NCBI RefSeq assembly: GCF_034351645.1 | Contig: NZ_CP133782.1 | Location: 2,733,001-2,797,000 of the forward strand | Source: Pseudomonas sp. DC1.2 | Lineage (GTDB): Bacteria > Pseudomonadota > Gammaproteobacteria > Pseudomonadales > Pseudomonadaceae | DNA length: 64,000 nucleotides | Reading direction: 5' to 3' | In this document: positions 15,754 through 24,845 of the stretch, in pieces | Position numbering within the stretch: position 1 is the first letter of the stretch | How the letters are laid out: every line of letters starts with the position of its first letter | Position numbers and translations under genes: made by a program | The notes under the pieces: model-generated | Database searches by the model: none | Seen by the model: the letters and a program-made list of their open reading frames with translations, nothing else | What the model was told of the DNA's origin: nothing

Positions 15754-18700
15754 TTAAGGGCCGATATATTTCATGGTGCTGAAAGGAAGGTACCTGTTTT
15801 CATGGAGGTCGAATTTGCAGGATCCATCAAGACGTTGCCCAAGCTTTTTGACATTATCCTTGTACATAGCTCTATCGATATCACCTTCTTGCCGTGATAG
15901 ACGTAATACGGCATTTGCCATGAAGATGTCTAATTTGTGTTTGTTTTCGCAGTATGCTTGCCCGGGATTTTTCTCTTGGGTGCCAAATTTGTTCATGGAC
16001 TTACACGCGTCTTCGAATTGCTGTTGAGCCAAGAGCAGCGTCCCGGTTTTTTGAGAGTTCGTTGTTATCCAGCTGATTATTCTATTGATGGCTCTTTGTT
16101 GCAGTAGACAAGCTTGATCTCGACTGTATTCCTTTTTCACATCTTTAGACGTGCCATCGCTATTGCTAATTGTAGTCACGTTGAAACCTTTCGGATCCGA
16201 TATCAGTGTCATAAGAATTGGCCCTAACGCCTCCGGTGTTGCTTCCACGAACCACTGTCTCAATTCATCCTGGTTTTCATATTCAACGATGGTATGAGCT
16301 ATAGCTCCACCCTTACCCGCACTTGTCATCGCCTCATAGAGATTCATAATGGCATCTATCCCCATCATGTAAACCATAGCGACATCAAGCCCAATTGCAC
16401 CCAACGCATTCAGATTGGAAGCCTGCTCAGCCGCCTCCGGCGTAATCCAACTAATCGAAGCGCCCTTGGCCTTATACAACTCACGCCGATAGATATTGAT
16501 TAGCTCTACAACAGCCTCATAACCCACCTCAAATTTGAAACCACCACTTGCGCCCGGTCCGAGCACAACGGTTGCTTTCAAATTAAGGATGAATTTGCCC
16601 TTATCCAGTGATATTTGAGCGTTGCCCTGCACACCCGCGCCATACGCGGCGCCTGCGGAGCCACTAAGGTTGGCAAGCGTCAGCCATTGGCTGGCGCTAG
16701 TAGCCTCTTTGCTGTTGTTAACACCGGTTGAAGGGGCTGAGCGCAACGCGGCCAGCGCTTTCGGTGGAGCCCAGTTCAAGGCTCCCGTCAGTTCGATGCC
16801 CGCTTGTACACCCGCGAACAAATTGAAGTTGGCTTTTATGCCATTTTCAATTTGTACGTTGGCTGCTTTGCCCGTCATGACTTGGCCCGAGGATTTGGTC
16901 TCGACTTTAGTCATCTCGCCCTTGGATTTGTATTCAAGGTCTGGAGTCGGGCTGGTATCGCCATTGGCGGCTTTGGTTTTGATAGTTTCTTCGTGGGTCG
17001 CTCTTTCGGCCCTCGCTTCAGCATCTTCGCGTTGTGCAGGTTTGACAGGGCTGAGTGTCGCCCCGTATTTGGCGTTGCCGTTTATCGGGGACAGTTCAAT
17101 GCTACCGGCGAGCATGAGCGACGCACCGGCGTATCCCCATGCACGGGCGCCGAAGTGGAAGGACATGCGGCCGAGGTTCAAGGTTTGAAGCTGAGGATTA
17201 CCTTCAAGGTAGTAATCGATGGTTACGTCTTTGGCCTTCTCGCGCTCTGGCATGTCGACTTTCAGTAGTTCAACTTCACCGCGCGCCAGGTCATAGCTCA
17301 GCGATGCGCTGGTCGAGATCTTGAAGCCTTCAGCGGCAGAGAAAGAGGGGCCTTCCGCCTTCACTTCGCCATGCAGTTTTTTCTGCGGAGGGGCCAGGCA
17401 GCGGACGAATTGAGCTTGCGGGCTATTGTCAAAAAGCCTCACTTCGCCGCGAATGCTCTTTTTGAAGACGACCTGCTTGAGATGCTCGCCCCATTCTTTG
17501 CGTTTGCCGGCATCTTCGAGCTCAGTGACTTTGTAGCCACTGCTGTCCAGGAACTTGTAGAACTCGTCGATGTTGAACCAGCCAGTGGTGTCAAACCAGT
17601 CGCCGACCTGGTCGCCAATTCTTAGCGCACCCTGGCTTTCCAGCCACTGCCCAAATACCTTCTGCGCGCTGTTTTTACTGGCACCGCCATCACCGTTCTT
17701 GGGGATGCCTTCAATTTTTCCGACTTTCTTCGCAGCTTTTTCCATGTCTTCTTTTAGAAGTTTTGGCACACCCCTGATGTTCAGCAAGCTGAGCCATCTT
17801 AGCGGCGTGCCGCTTGCGCTGAGCGTGCTGACTTCCCTGAGCGGAAAGCCATCCTTGACCAAGCGATCAATAGGCTGCGGCTCAAACTGTTCTGGTTCCC
17901 AGAGCAAGTGACGTCGAACGGTATCGGCAGCGACTTTTTGCTTGGCTTTTTCATGCAAACCTTGTTTTACGGTTTGCAAACGGTCCCATTCAGCACGTTC
18001 GACTTCGACTAACCCGGCCGGTGCCTGGGCGTTTTGCCCCGTCGCTTCGATCCAGTTTTTGTATTTTTCACGCAGCCGAGTGTTGATCTCCGATTGCCGT
18101 TTTTCAGTGTCGAGGTACAACTTGAACTGCTCGATCCCCGTGGTGATGTCATCACCGCTGATCAGCGCGAACTCAGGCAATGCAAGCCCGTATTCCGATA
18201 CTTTGGCAATCGAATCGGTGTATTCGTGATAGGCGAACGACTTGGCTTCGCCGTGCTTCCATGCCAGATAGGCGTAAGTGTCGCCTTCGCAGGTTTGGAG
18301 GCATTTCTGCAGTTCGTCACGCTTTTTCTTGTCTGTTTCCAGGAGTTTGGCGATGTCTTCCTGCGCCTGTGGCGCGATTCCGCCTTCACTGATCAGCGTC
18401 TTGCGTTTTTCCAGGTAGTTTTGAACACGTGCGCGGGCTTCAATGGCCCCTGCGGAAAACAATGCCCCGTTCTCATAGGTATTACCTTTTTCTTTTGCCG
18501 CGGCGATGGCCAGTTTCTTAAGTTCAAGATACTCACGACGTAACTTAATCAGTGCGCTGTAATCGTCGTGAATACGGTTTTGACCATCAATCTCCGACTG
18601 AAGTTGGTCGATACGCGAGCGTTGAGTATTAACTTTTGGCTCTTCGGCCTTTGGCGTCTCTTTTTCTTTTGCGAGTTTTACTTCTTTGCGGCTGCGAAGG

Positions 18701-19131
18701 ACCATGCCTGGGTCCATCTCGATATTCGGTTCCTGAGCTTCAATCGCCTCCATTCGCTGGCGCTGTTCGCCTTGGAGGAAAGTGCTGAGCTTTGGCTCAA
18801 GGAAGTATTCCAGTAATCCGCTCTCGTCTAATCCCTTAATGCGTGCGTCACGGGACTTACTCGGTGCAATCTGATTTTCCAGAGCATGCATGGCTTCCTT
18901 CATCGAGGAGGCAGCGCGCTCGGGCAGCAGCCAAAACTCTTGCTCTTCAGTTGCATAAATTGCAGTGCCGAATGTATTGGAGCAAGGCTTGGGTTGATCC
19001 TTGTGGTTCGTAGTACATGCTTCTGTGAAGTCTTTTTTCGGCCCCAGGTTCAGGGGGGCTGGCCCGGGCGCTGTCGCTGATTGTTTGGTAGTTTCCATGA
19101 TGCTTCCGTTCTGTTGTTGCGTCGGGTTCAT
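15754..19131 (-). CDS. Large candidate type VI secretion effector, unrecognised family
   Basis: The protein has 1125 residues. Residues 1-90 are Pro/Ala/Cys-containing; residues about 150-420 are highly charged and helical (KEVKLAKEKETPKAEE, LRREYLELKKLAIAAAKEKG). Residues about 600-870 look beta-rich (GARAWGYAGASLMLAGSIELSP, SGSAGAAYGAGVQGN). Residues about 905-945 are hydrophobic (GAIGLDVAMVYMMGIDAIM), and the C-terminus is helical with several Cys. The ATG overlaps the DUF4123 stop (ATGA), a second start at 19098 is possible. Position after vgrG and a DUF4123 adaptor, before a periplasmic candidate immunity gene, is the basis for calling it an effector. I do not recognise a nuclease, lipase or peptidase motif. 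The hydrophobic region would fit a membrane-disrupting toxin. Confidence 0.75.
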   Translation of the reverse strand: MNPTQQQNGSIMETTKQSATAPGPAPLNLGPKKDFTEACTTNHKDQPKPCSNTFGTAIYATEEQEFWLLPERAASSMKEAMHALENQIAPSKSRDARIKGLDESGLLEYFLEPKLSTFLQGEQRQRMEAIEAQEPNIEMDPGMVLRSRKEVKLAKEKETPKAEEPKVNTQRSRIDQLQSEIDGQNRIHDDYSALIKLRREYLELKKLAIAAAKEKGNTYENGALFSAGAIEARARVQNYLEKRKTLISEGGIAPQAQEDIAKLLETDKKKRDELQKCLQTCEGDTYAYLAWKHGEAKSFAYHEYTDSIAKVSEYGLALPEFALISGDDITTGIEQFKLYLDTEKRQSEINTRLREKYKNWIEATGQNAQAPAGLVEVERAEWDRLQTVKQGLHEKAKQKVAADTVRRHLLWEPEQFEPQPIDRLVKDGFPLREVSTLSASGTPLRWLSLLNIRGVPKLLKEDMEKAAKKVGKIEGIPKNGDGGASKNSAQKVFGQWLESQGALRIGDQVGDWFDTTGWFNIDEFYKFLDSSGYKVTELEDAGKRKEWGEHLKQVVFKKSIRGEVRLFDNSPQAQFVRCLAPPQKKLHGEVKAEGPSFSAAEGFKISTSASLSYDLARGEVELLKVDMPEREKAKDVTIDYYLEGNPQLQTLNLGRMSFHFGARAWGYAGASLMLAGSIELSPINGNAKYGATLSPVKPAQREDAEARAERATHEETIKTKAANGDTSPTPDLEYKSKGEMTKVETKSSGQVMTGKAANVQIENGIKANFNLFAGVQAGIELTGALNWAPPKALAALRSAPSTGVNNSKEATSASQWLTLANLSGSAGAAYGAGVQGNAQISLDKGKFILNLKATVVLGPGASGGFKFEVGYEAVVELINIYRRELYKAKGASISWITPEAAEQASNLNALGAIGLDVAMVYMMGIDAIMNLYEAMTSAGKGGAIAHTIVEYENQDELRQWFVEATPEALGPILMTLISDPKGFNVTTISNSDGTSKDVKKEYSRDQACLLQQRAINRIISWITTNSQKTGTLLLAQQQFEDACKSMNKFGTQEKNPGQAYCENKHKLDIFMANAVLRLSRQEGDIDRAMYKDNVKKLGQRLDGSCKFDLHENRYLPFSTMKYIGP

Positions 19132-19994
19132 TGGGGATTGGCGGATGCGATTTGCATCAGCTGTTCAACCTTGATGAACGACTCTTCCTTGGATTGCAGG
19201 ATGGCAATGGCTTCTGGTCTTGTTTCAAGCGGCGGTCCGTTAACCACCGAGGCCAGCTTGAGAAGATGGTCACCTTCGTAGATGTTGTTTTTTAGCAAAA
19301 GATCCAGGTTCTCAGCAATTTCATTGATCCGGTCGTCACCCGGTTCACCGAATGCTGCATATTGCTCATCGACCCAGTACAGCCAACCCAGCCGCGCTTG
19401 AATCTTTGCTGCGTTGTCGGGCAGGTTAAACGCCGGGCCGTCGCCATGCCATATCGGTTCCTTGTCGGCCATCCACGACAGCCAGGCGCCGCGCTCCCTA
19501 CCGAAGTGGCTGGGTGAAGGGCTGTAGACCGCTTGCCAAGGACCGAATAGTTGAATCGACGTGTCGCCAGCGGTATAGGCCAGCGCGGCCCAAAGGCTTG
19601 GTTTGTGATAGCTGAGCAGGCTCTGGCCGCCGGAGCCGTCGTTGGCTTTCAGTAACCAACGCGCATGCGCGAGGGCCAGATTGGCATCTTCTGAAGTCAG
19701 GGCAATTCCTGAATGGTTTTCTTCGCACAGTCGCGCGGCCTCGGCTGCCAACTGGCTACCCCACGGTGCGGTCAGCCACAGGGGACCTTCATTGACGATA
19801 TCGGCAAACTCAGTGCTGCTGAACAAGGCTTGAGCATTCATCGGTTCGCCGACGCGATAAAGGCACGACATGGCCTCGGGCTGGCGTCCGCGATCTATGA
19901 TGAAACACAGAACCTGATTGGACTGTTCCCTCGGCAGCGACTCGAATTCATAACGAGGTGCGGCCAGTAGGGCGTTCATCGCGGTTACATGCAT
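19128..19994 (-). CDS. DUF4123 T6SS effector adaptor/chaperone
   Basis: The ATG at 19994 has AAGGA six bases upstream and gives 288 residues; a TTG at 20000 is also in frame. The N-terminal half has the DUF4123 pattern: FIIDRGRQPEAMSCLYRVGEPMNAQALF, GPLWLTAPWGSQLAAE, SLLSYHKPSLWAALAYTAG, and FGPWQAVYSPS. DUF4123 proteins (also called TEC or Tap) load a specific effector on its VgrG and are not themselves secreted. It overlaps vgrG upstream by 10 bases and the effector downstream by 4, so the three genes are translationally coupled. Confidence 0.88.
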   Translation of the reverse strand: MHVTAMNALLAAPRYEFESLPREQSNQVLCFIIDRGRQPEAMSCLYRVGEPMNAQALFSSTEFADIVNEGPLWLTAPWGSQLAAEAARLCEENHSGIALTSEDANLALAHARWLLKANDGSGGQSLLSYHKPSLWAALAYTAGDTSIQLFGPWQAVYSPSPSHFGRERGAWLSWMADKEPIWHGDGPAFNLPDNAAKIQARLGWLYWVDEQYAAFGEPGDDRINEIAENLDLLLKNNIYEGDHLLKLASVVNGPPLETRPEAIAILQSKEESFIKVEQLMQIASANPQ

Positions 19995-22033
19995 GTGCAA
20001 TCCTTACGGCTGCAAGCGCCGTTGCTCTGTTTGCCGCACAACGGCGTGATACCTGACTCGTTGAGGCGGGAAGGGAGAGGGGCTTTGCCCGCGACATCTG
20101 CAGCCGCCACCTTCATCGGTCCCGGCAATAATGGTGCAGCCGGCGTCCCCGACCCCGGAGAACCGCCCGAGTTGGTCTTGACCTGCGCGCCACTAATCGT
20201 TACGCCACCGGCGTCGATTTTGACGAAACTGCCGCCTGCTTTGGCTGTCAGTTCCATGCCGCCTTCCACGACTACTTTTTCCCCGGCGTTGTAGTGGATC
20301 TCGGTGCCGGCCTCGACAAACTGAGCCGTTCCGACTTTCAGGTGCCGGGTTACGCCCACGGTCAGGTGGTCGTCTGCGCGCGCTTCAGTCTTGCGATCCA
20401 GATACGTGATTCGATGCTCTTCGACCTTGAATTCGCTGAAGGCGTTGGCCTCGACGGTGTCGTGCCGTTCATTGCCGATGTGGATTTTCTGGTCGTGCTC
20501 GATGCTTTCATCCCAGTCGCGCTGGGCGTGGAGGTAGATCTGTTCCGCGCCTTTTTTGTCTTCGATGCGAAATTCGTTGTAGCCCTTGCCTCCCGGTGAG
20601 CTGAGCGTCTTGAAGGTGCTGCGGGTTTTGTTGGCTGGCAGGTCGTAGGGCACGACGTTTTCTTTGTGGTACAGGCAGCCGGTGATCAGCGGCTTATCTG
20701 GATCACCTTCCATAAACGACACCAGCACTTCCATGCCGATGCGTGGGAGGGTGATGCCGCCGTAGGCATTACCCGCCCAACCGGTGGCGACGCGCAGCCA
20801 GCAGGTGGTGTTTTCGTCACCCTGGCCGTCGCGATCCCAGAAAAACTGCACTTTGACGCGGCCATATTGGTCGGTGTGAATTTCTTCGCCGGCGGGGCCG
20901 GTAACGATGGCGGTCTGGCTGCCGAGGACTTTGGGTTTCGGGTGTTCGAGGGCAGGGCGGTAGTGCGCGTCCCACGGGGTGGCGAGGAAACGGTTGCGGT
21001 AGCCCTGGTGGAAATCGTCTTTGTCGTCGGTGACGTCGCTGGTGATGTTTTCGCTGAGTACTTGCGGCTGTTTACCCTCGTGGATGACTTCGAGCAGTAA
21101 CCACAGGTCGTTCCATTCGGCGCGCGGGTGTTCGCCCAGCGTCATGAAGTGGCCGCTGGCCAAGGTCGGCTCGTCGCCTTTGCCTTCGGCGAGTTTGTAG
21201 TCGCTGCGATGGCGCTCTAGTGCGCGGGTCGCCAATTGCTTGCCGCGCTCGCGGTCGGTGAAGCGGCCGGGGTAGTCGTAGTCTTCCAGGTCAGGCGCGA
21301 ACGCGCTTTTGGCGGCGCCTTCCGGGAGGATGCGCGGTTTTTCAAAATCGTAATCGCGGCGGCTGACGCGGGTGGTGCGGGTTTCAAGGCGTAGGTTGAA
21401 GCGCTTGATCACCGGTTTCTCGGCGGCCATCCCGGAGTCTTGCTGGTAGACCACGGGCGCCAGTTTGCGAAACACGGTCTGGTCATCGCCGAACACCAGT
21501 TTGTGTCCGCTGGCCGAGTGCTGGAAGTGGAAGTGAATGCCTTCTTCTTCGCACAGGCGCTGGATGAAATGCAGGTCGGACTCGTCGTACTGCACGCAGT
21601 AGTCGCGTTCCGGGTAGGTCGCGCCAAGCTGGAAGTTGTAGGCGTCGGACAGAATGCCCCGGGCTTCCAGGACTTGAGCGATGATCTTCGGCACCGGTAA
21701 GTGCTGGAAGATCTGCTGGTCATGGTTGTGCCGCAGGTAGGCGAGTTGCGGAACCAGGCTGATGCTGTAGCGAGTCAGCTTCTTGCCGGAATCACCTTGT
21801 TCAATGCGATAGACCAGGCCGTGGATGATGCCTTTGCCGGTGGCGCCGAAGGTCAGGCAGCCGGGCTTGTGCAACAGCTCTTCAAGTTTCAGGTCGGGGC
21901 GCGCGCTGACCAGTTCGATGTCAAAACAGAACGGTTGGTTGAGGGCTTCGCGACCGACGAAACTGAGCACTTGCAGGTCGGCGGAAACGCCTTCGAGCGT
22001 GAGGGAAATATGGGTTGCGTTCGCGTCCAGCAT
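19985..22033 (-). CDS. vgrG: VgrG, type VI secretion spike protein
   Basis: The protein has 682 residues and the full VgrG core: gp27-like N-terminus (SFVGREALNQPFCFDIELVS, FIQRLCEEEGIHFHF), then gp5 OB fold and spike (DQYGRVKVQFFWDRDG, CWLRVATGWAGNAYGG, LPRIGMEVLVSFMEGDPDKPLITG, RIEDKKGAEQIYLHAQRDW). After the beta-helix a short Cys-rich tail ends CGKQSNGACSRKDCTCM; it has no toxin domain. Trimers form the puncturing tip of the T6SS. No hcp, sheath or baseplate genes are nearby, so this is an orphan vgrG island that must use a T6SS encoded elsewhere. A perfect palindrome lies 95 bases upstream. Confidence 0.95.
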   Translation of the reverse strand: MLDANATHISLTLEGVSADLQVLSFVGREALNQPFCFDIELVSARPDLKLEELLHKPGCLTFGATGKGIIHGLVYRIEQGDSGKKLTRYSISLVPQLAYLRHNHDQQIFQHLPVPKIIAQVLEARGILSDAYNFQLGATYPERDYCVQYDESDLHFIQRLCEEEGIHFHFQHSASGHKLVFGDDQTVFRKLAPVVYQQDSGMAAEKPVIKRFNLRLETRTTRVSRRDYDFEKPRILPEGAAKSAFAPDLEDYDYPGRFTDRERGKQLATRALERHRSDYKLAEGKGDEPTLASGHFMTLGEHPRAEWNDLWLLLEVIHEGKQPQVLSENITSDVTDDKDDFHQGYRNRFLATPWDAHYRPALEHPKPKVLGSQTAIVTGPAGEEIHTDQYGRVKVQFFWDRDGQGDENTTCWLRVATGWAGNAYGGITLPRIGMEVLVSFMEGDPDKPLITGCLYHKENVVPYDLPANKTRSTFKTLSSPGGKGYNEFRIEDKKGAEQIYLHAQRDWDESIEHDQKIHIGNERHDTVEANAFSEFKVEEHRITYLDRKTEARADDHLTVGVTRHLKVGTAQFVEAGTEIHYNAGEKVVVEGGMELTAKAGGSFVKIDAGGVTISGAQVKTNSGGSPGSGTPAAPLLPGPMKVAAADVAGKAPLPSRLNESGITPLCGKQSNGACSRKDCTCM

Positions 22034-22127
22034 GCCTTGAATTCCGTCCTTTGAATAAGCTGGGGCGAATGGTGCAGGATTAACCGACCTCGTTCAAGGC
22101 GCAAATCCTGTAGGTACAGACGCGACC

Positions 22128-22152
22128 GTATATAGGGGTAACCCCTATATAC
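22128..22152. promoter_or_regulatory. Perfect palindrome upstream of vgrG
   Basis: GTATATAGGGG (22128-22138) and CCCCTATATAC (22142-22152) are exact reverse complements around a TAA centre, 95 bases upstream of the vgrG start. It may be an operator for a dimeric regulator or a transcript hairpin; no matching known site comes to mind. The rest of 22034-22338 shows no gene. Confidence 0.6.
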
Positions 22153-22338
22153 AAGGTTTAGGCCAATGAACTCTGGCTGTTCCAGCGCTTGCCTCCCTTT
22201 GCGTACAACCTGCGATCAAGCACTGATAATCATTTTTTTTGCAAAGTCTTCTTTATTACTTCAACGCCTGCTACCACGATTAGCGTAAAGGTCTGTGAAT
22301 CAACTTCATCCTGCTTGGTAACTGTTCTGTTGATTCGA

Positions 22339-23550
22339 TCAAGGCAGCGGGGCGAAAAATGCCCTCGGATCGGCCGTATCATTTGTTTTCGAATATCCGG
22401 CACCCACCGTGCCAGATACCGACACCGAGCGCGCTCTATAAATAGTCGTTCCTTGCGCAGGCTCTACGCTGCTCAGGCCACCATTAGGCGTCCAACTGAA
22501 TACGGTCACCGGCACATTAAAGTCGTTGGCGGCACAGGTCATGATCAAAGTGTTGGCAGCTTGGGAGAAATCATTGGCCTTGCATGTATTGAAATTCGCC
22601 GGGATGGGAATTTGTTGCGTAATGTTCGATGTAGCCACCCAAAAAATCGGCAGTGTTTGACTAGCTGACGCTGTCGCGTTAACGATGATGGATCCTTGTT
22701 CGTTAAGAAACGCCGATGCAGTTGGTAAGCGGTCCGTGGATATCAACGTAGTAGGTTCGCCGTCGAAGGAAGACCAGAAGGTAGCGATGGGGTTGTTGGC
22801 GTAATAGCAACTGCCTGCCGCCTGATTCTGATTGTTGATGGCGATAACCTCGCAGTATTGCGCACCGGTGGGTAACCGTAATGGTTTCAAGACAAAATGA
22901 GTGCCGTCGTAAATGGCTACTTCTGCGGACGAGTTGGTTAGAAGATGTGGGCAGTTGAGTGCGACGTAGGGATAACCATTACTCAGGGCATCTGAAATGT
23001 CGGCACTTTGACAGTTGTCGTTTCGAGCGGAGACTTGCGTAGGTGTACCGGTATCTTGAAGACGCCAGACAACAGCGGTGTTACCTAGAAGGCTGATGCT
23101 TTGACCGGCAACGTGACCGAACTGTGTCGCACCATTGATGGTTGCCCCGGTATCCAGCGGTAAGGGCAGAAGCTTTGTGGGCGAGCTCGCGGGACTGGCC
23201 ACGGACCAAGTTACCGGTACTTTTCCGAGTACAGTTCCTAGCAATTGGTCGCACGTTCCACTCATGACATTGATGCCCAAATAATCACTTACGCAGGATT
23301 GCCCTGCTTGCAGGGGTGGCAGACCGGTGAACGAGGTCGAGCTTGTTGCATACCAAGCCTGATTCACTCCGCTCGTGTTGCAATAGCCCAAGACCGAAGA
23401 TTGGTTTGACACGGAGGTTGGCGTGCATTTTCCGACGCTGGGTCCTACGTTCTGAGGCGGTGAAGCCTGGGCCCAAGGCGATATAACGATGGTAGACAGT
23501 AGAGCCGCGGTGACGATAAAAGGAGTGTGCCTTTTTACGAAGATATTCAT
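22339..23550 (-). CDS. Exported protein of unknown function
   Basis: The protein has 403 residues with a signal peptide (HTPFIVTAALLSTIVISPWAQASP). The rest is rich in Ser, Thr, Asn and Ala with about ten Cys, and looks beta-rich. Repeated phrases of the type GYxxxxVAINNQNQAAGSCY, WSSFDGEPTTL, FLNEQGSIIVNA and FSWTPNGG recall the short HAF/propeller-like repeats of extracellular proteins, but I do not recognise a family. It reads in the same direction as vgrG but starts about 300 bases after its own stop on the far side, so it is probably a separate unit. It may be secreted or periplasmic. Confidence 0.75.
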   Translation of the reverse strand: MNIFVKRHTPFIVTAALLSTIVISPWAQASPPQNVGPSVGKCTPTSVSNQSSVLGYCNTSGVNQAWYATSSTSFTGLPPLQAGQSCVSDYLGINVMSGTCDQLLGTVLGKVPVTWSVASPASSPTKLLPLPLDTGATINGATQFGHVAGQSISLLGNTAVVWRLQDTGTPTQVSARNDNCQSADISDALSNGYPYVALNCPHLLTNSSAEVAIYDGTHFVLKPLRLPTGAQYCEVIAINNQNQAAGSCYYANNPIATFWSSFDGEPTTLISTDRLPTASAFLNEQGSIIVNATASASQTLPIFWVATSNITQQIPIPANFNTCKANDFSQAANTLIMTCAANDFNVPVTVFSWTPNGGLSSVEPAQGTTIYRARSVSVSGTVGAGYSKTNDTADPRAFFAPLP

Positions 23551-23893
23551 GAAATGCCTTCCCTGAATTATTGAACCGAAGTATCTGGCAGCAGGGCGAG
23601 GTGTACTTCTTAGGCGCCACCTTTCTGATTACCATCAGCCGTTCGCAACTGCGGCGCCAGCTTCGATTCAGTTAAAACAAACAAGGAAACATGCGCAACT
23701 GTCATAGCTGACAGGTGACTAGCAGCAGAGAATGTGCATTTGCATCGAACAAGGCGCAAAGAGCTCTGCACACTGAGGAGCGCTCATCAGCGCTCCTCTA
23801 TTACCTGTGCGATTTTGAAGCGTTGGTAGGCGCTGCCTCGTATGACGTGAGGCGAATGCCAGAAACGGCTTCAGAAGATGCGCTTCCAAGCGC
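23551..23893. other. Intergenic region downstream of mtlZ, with hairpin
   Basis: This 343-base gap holds the promoter of the exported protein and the end of the mtl operon. GAGGAGCGCT/AGCGCTCCTC (23775-23798) is a perfect 10-bp stem with a 4-nt loop about 95 bases past mtlZ. It is a possible operon end, though no T-run follows. A 63-codon plus-strand frame here looks like chance. Confidence 0.5.
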
Positions 23894-24832
23894 TCAAGGC
23901 AGTTGATGACGATACGGCAGGTCAGGCCCGGTCTTGCTGCACGTCAACGCCGCGGCTTGCACCGCAAACGTGAGCATCCCGTCAATCTGCTCACGGCTCA
24001 GCCGCTGCACGCCGTCCACCGAGTCCATTTGATGCTCGGTCAACCACGTAATCAGCGCCGCCTGAAAAGTATCGCCAGCCCCCACGGTATCGGCAGTTTT
24101 CACAGTGCAGGCCGGCACCGACCAGGAACCGTGCGCTCGACTGAACACCGTTGCACCCTCACCACCTCGTGTCAGGAACACCAATTGGCAGCGATGCTGA
24201 AGCCAGCCTTCGATGACGCGCTGAGGGTCCTGTTCGGGATACAGCAGGCTGAGGTCTTCATCGCTGACTTTGATCAAGTCGGCCAACTCAACCAACTCGG
24301 CGATTCGCGAGCGCCATAGGTCGATATTGGGTTGCGGATTCAGGCGCACATTGGGATCAAGGCTGATCAAGCGCTTGCCGCTTTCGCGCTGCACCAACGC
24401 CAGCAACGTATTGGCAATCGGTTGCACTACCAGCGAGAACGAGCCGATGTGCAGGCCGCGTACTTCAGGGCCCAGTTGCGGCAGATGCGCGAGGCTCAAC
24501 TGCCGATCAGCGCAGCCTTCGCCCCGGAAACTGTAATGCGGTGAGCCATTAGCGCCGACCGCGACCATGGCCAAGGTAGTAGGCGCCGCAAAATCCACGA
24601 GATAGTCGGCGCGTACCCCTTCATCCTGTAGCACTTTTTGCAAGCGTCGGCCGAGGTAGTCGGTCGACAACCCGGCAAACAGTGCCGAGTCCACGCCCAG
24701 ACGCCGCAAACCGACGGCCACGTTAAACGGAGAGCCACCCGCAATCGCCTTGAAATTGACATTGGACGCCAGCCCGCAGGCATCGTCTTCACTGAAAAAA
24801 TCGAACAGCGCTTCGCCACACACCAGATACAT
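23894..24832 (-). CDS. mtlZ: Fructokinase MtlZ (PfkB family)
   Basis: The ATG at 24832 gives 312 residues starting MYLVCGEALFDFFSEDDACG, the start I recall for P. fluorescens MtlZ; a longer frame to 24904 would overlap mtlY. PfkB/ribokinase signatures are present: AGGSPFNVAVGLRRLG (residues 32-47) and the catalytic DTVGAGDTFQAALITWL near the end, with Asp as base. It phosphorylates the fructose made by MtlD from mannitol. It is the last gene of the operon, 13 bases after mtlY. Confidence 0.92.
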   Translation of the reverse strand: MYLVCGEALFDFFSEDDACGLASNVNFKAIAGGSPFNVAVGLRRLGVDSALFAGLSTDYLGRRLQKVLQDEGVRADYLVDFAAPTTLAMVAVGANGSPHYSFRGEGCADRQLSLAHLPQLGPEVRGLHIGSFSLVVQPIANTLLALVQRESGKRLISLDPNVRLNPQPNIDLWRSRIAELVELADLIKVSDEDLSLLYPEQDPQRVIEGWLQHRCQLVFLTRGGEGATVFSRAHGSWSVPACTVKTADTVGAGDTFQAALITWLTEHQMDSVDGVQRLSREQIDGMLTFAVQAAALTCSKTGPDLPYRHQLP

Positions 24833-24845
24833 AATTGTTCGCTCG

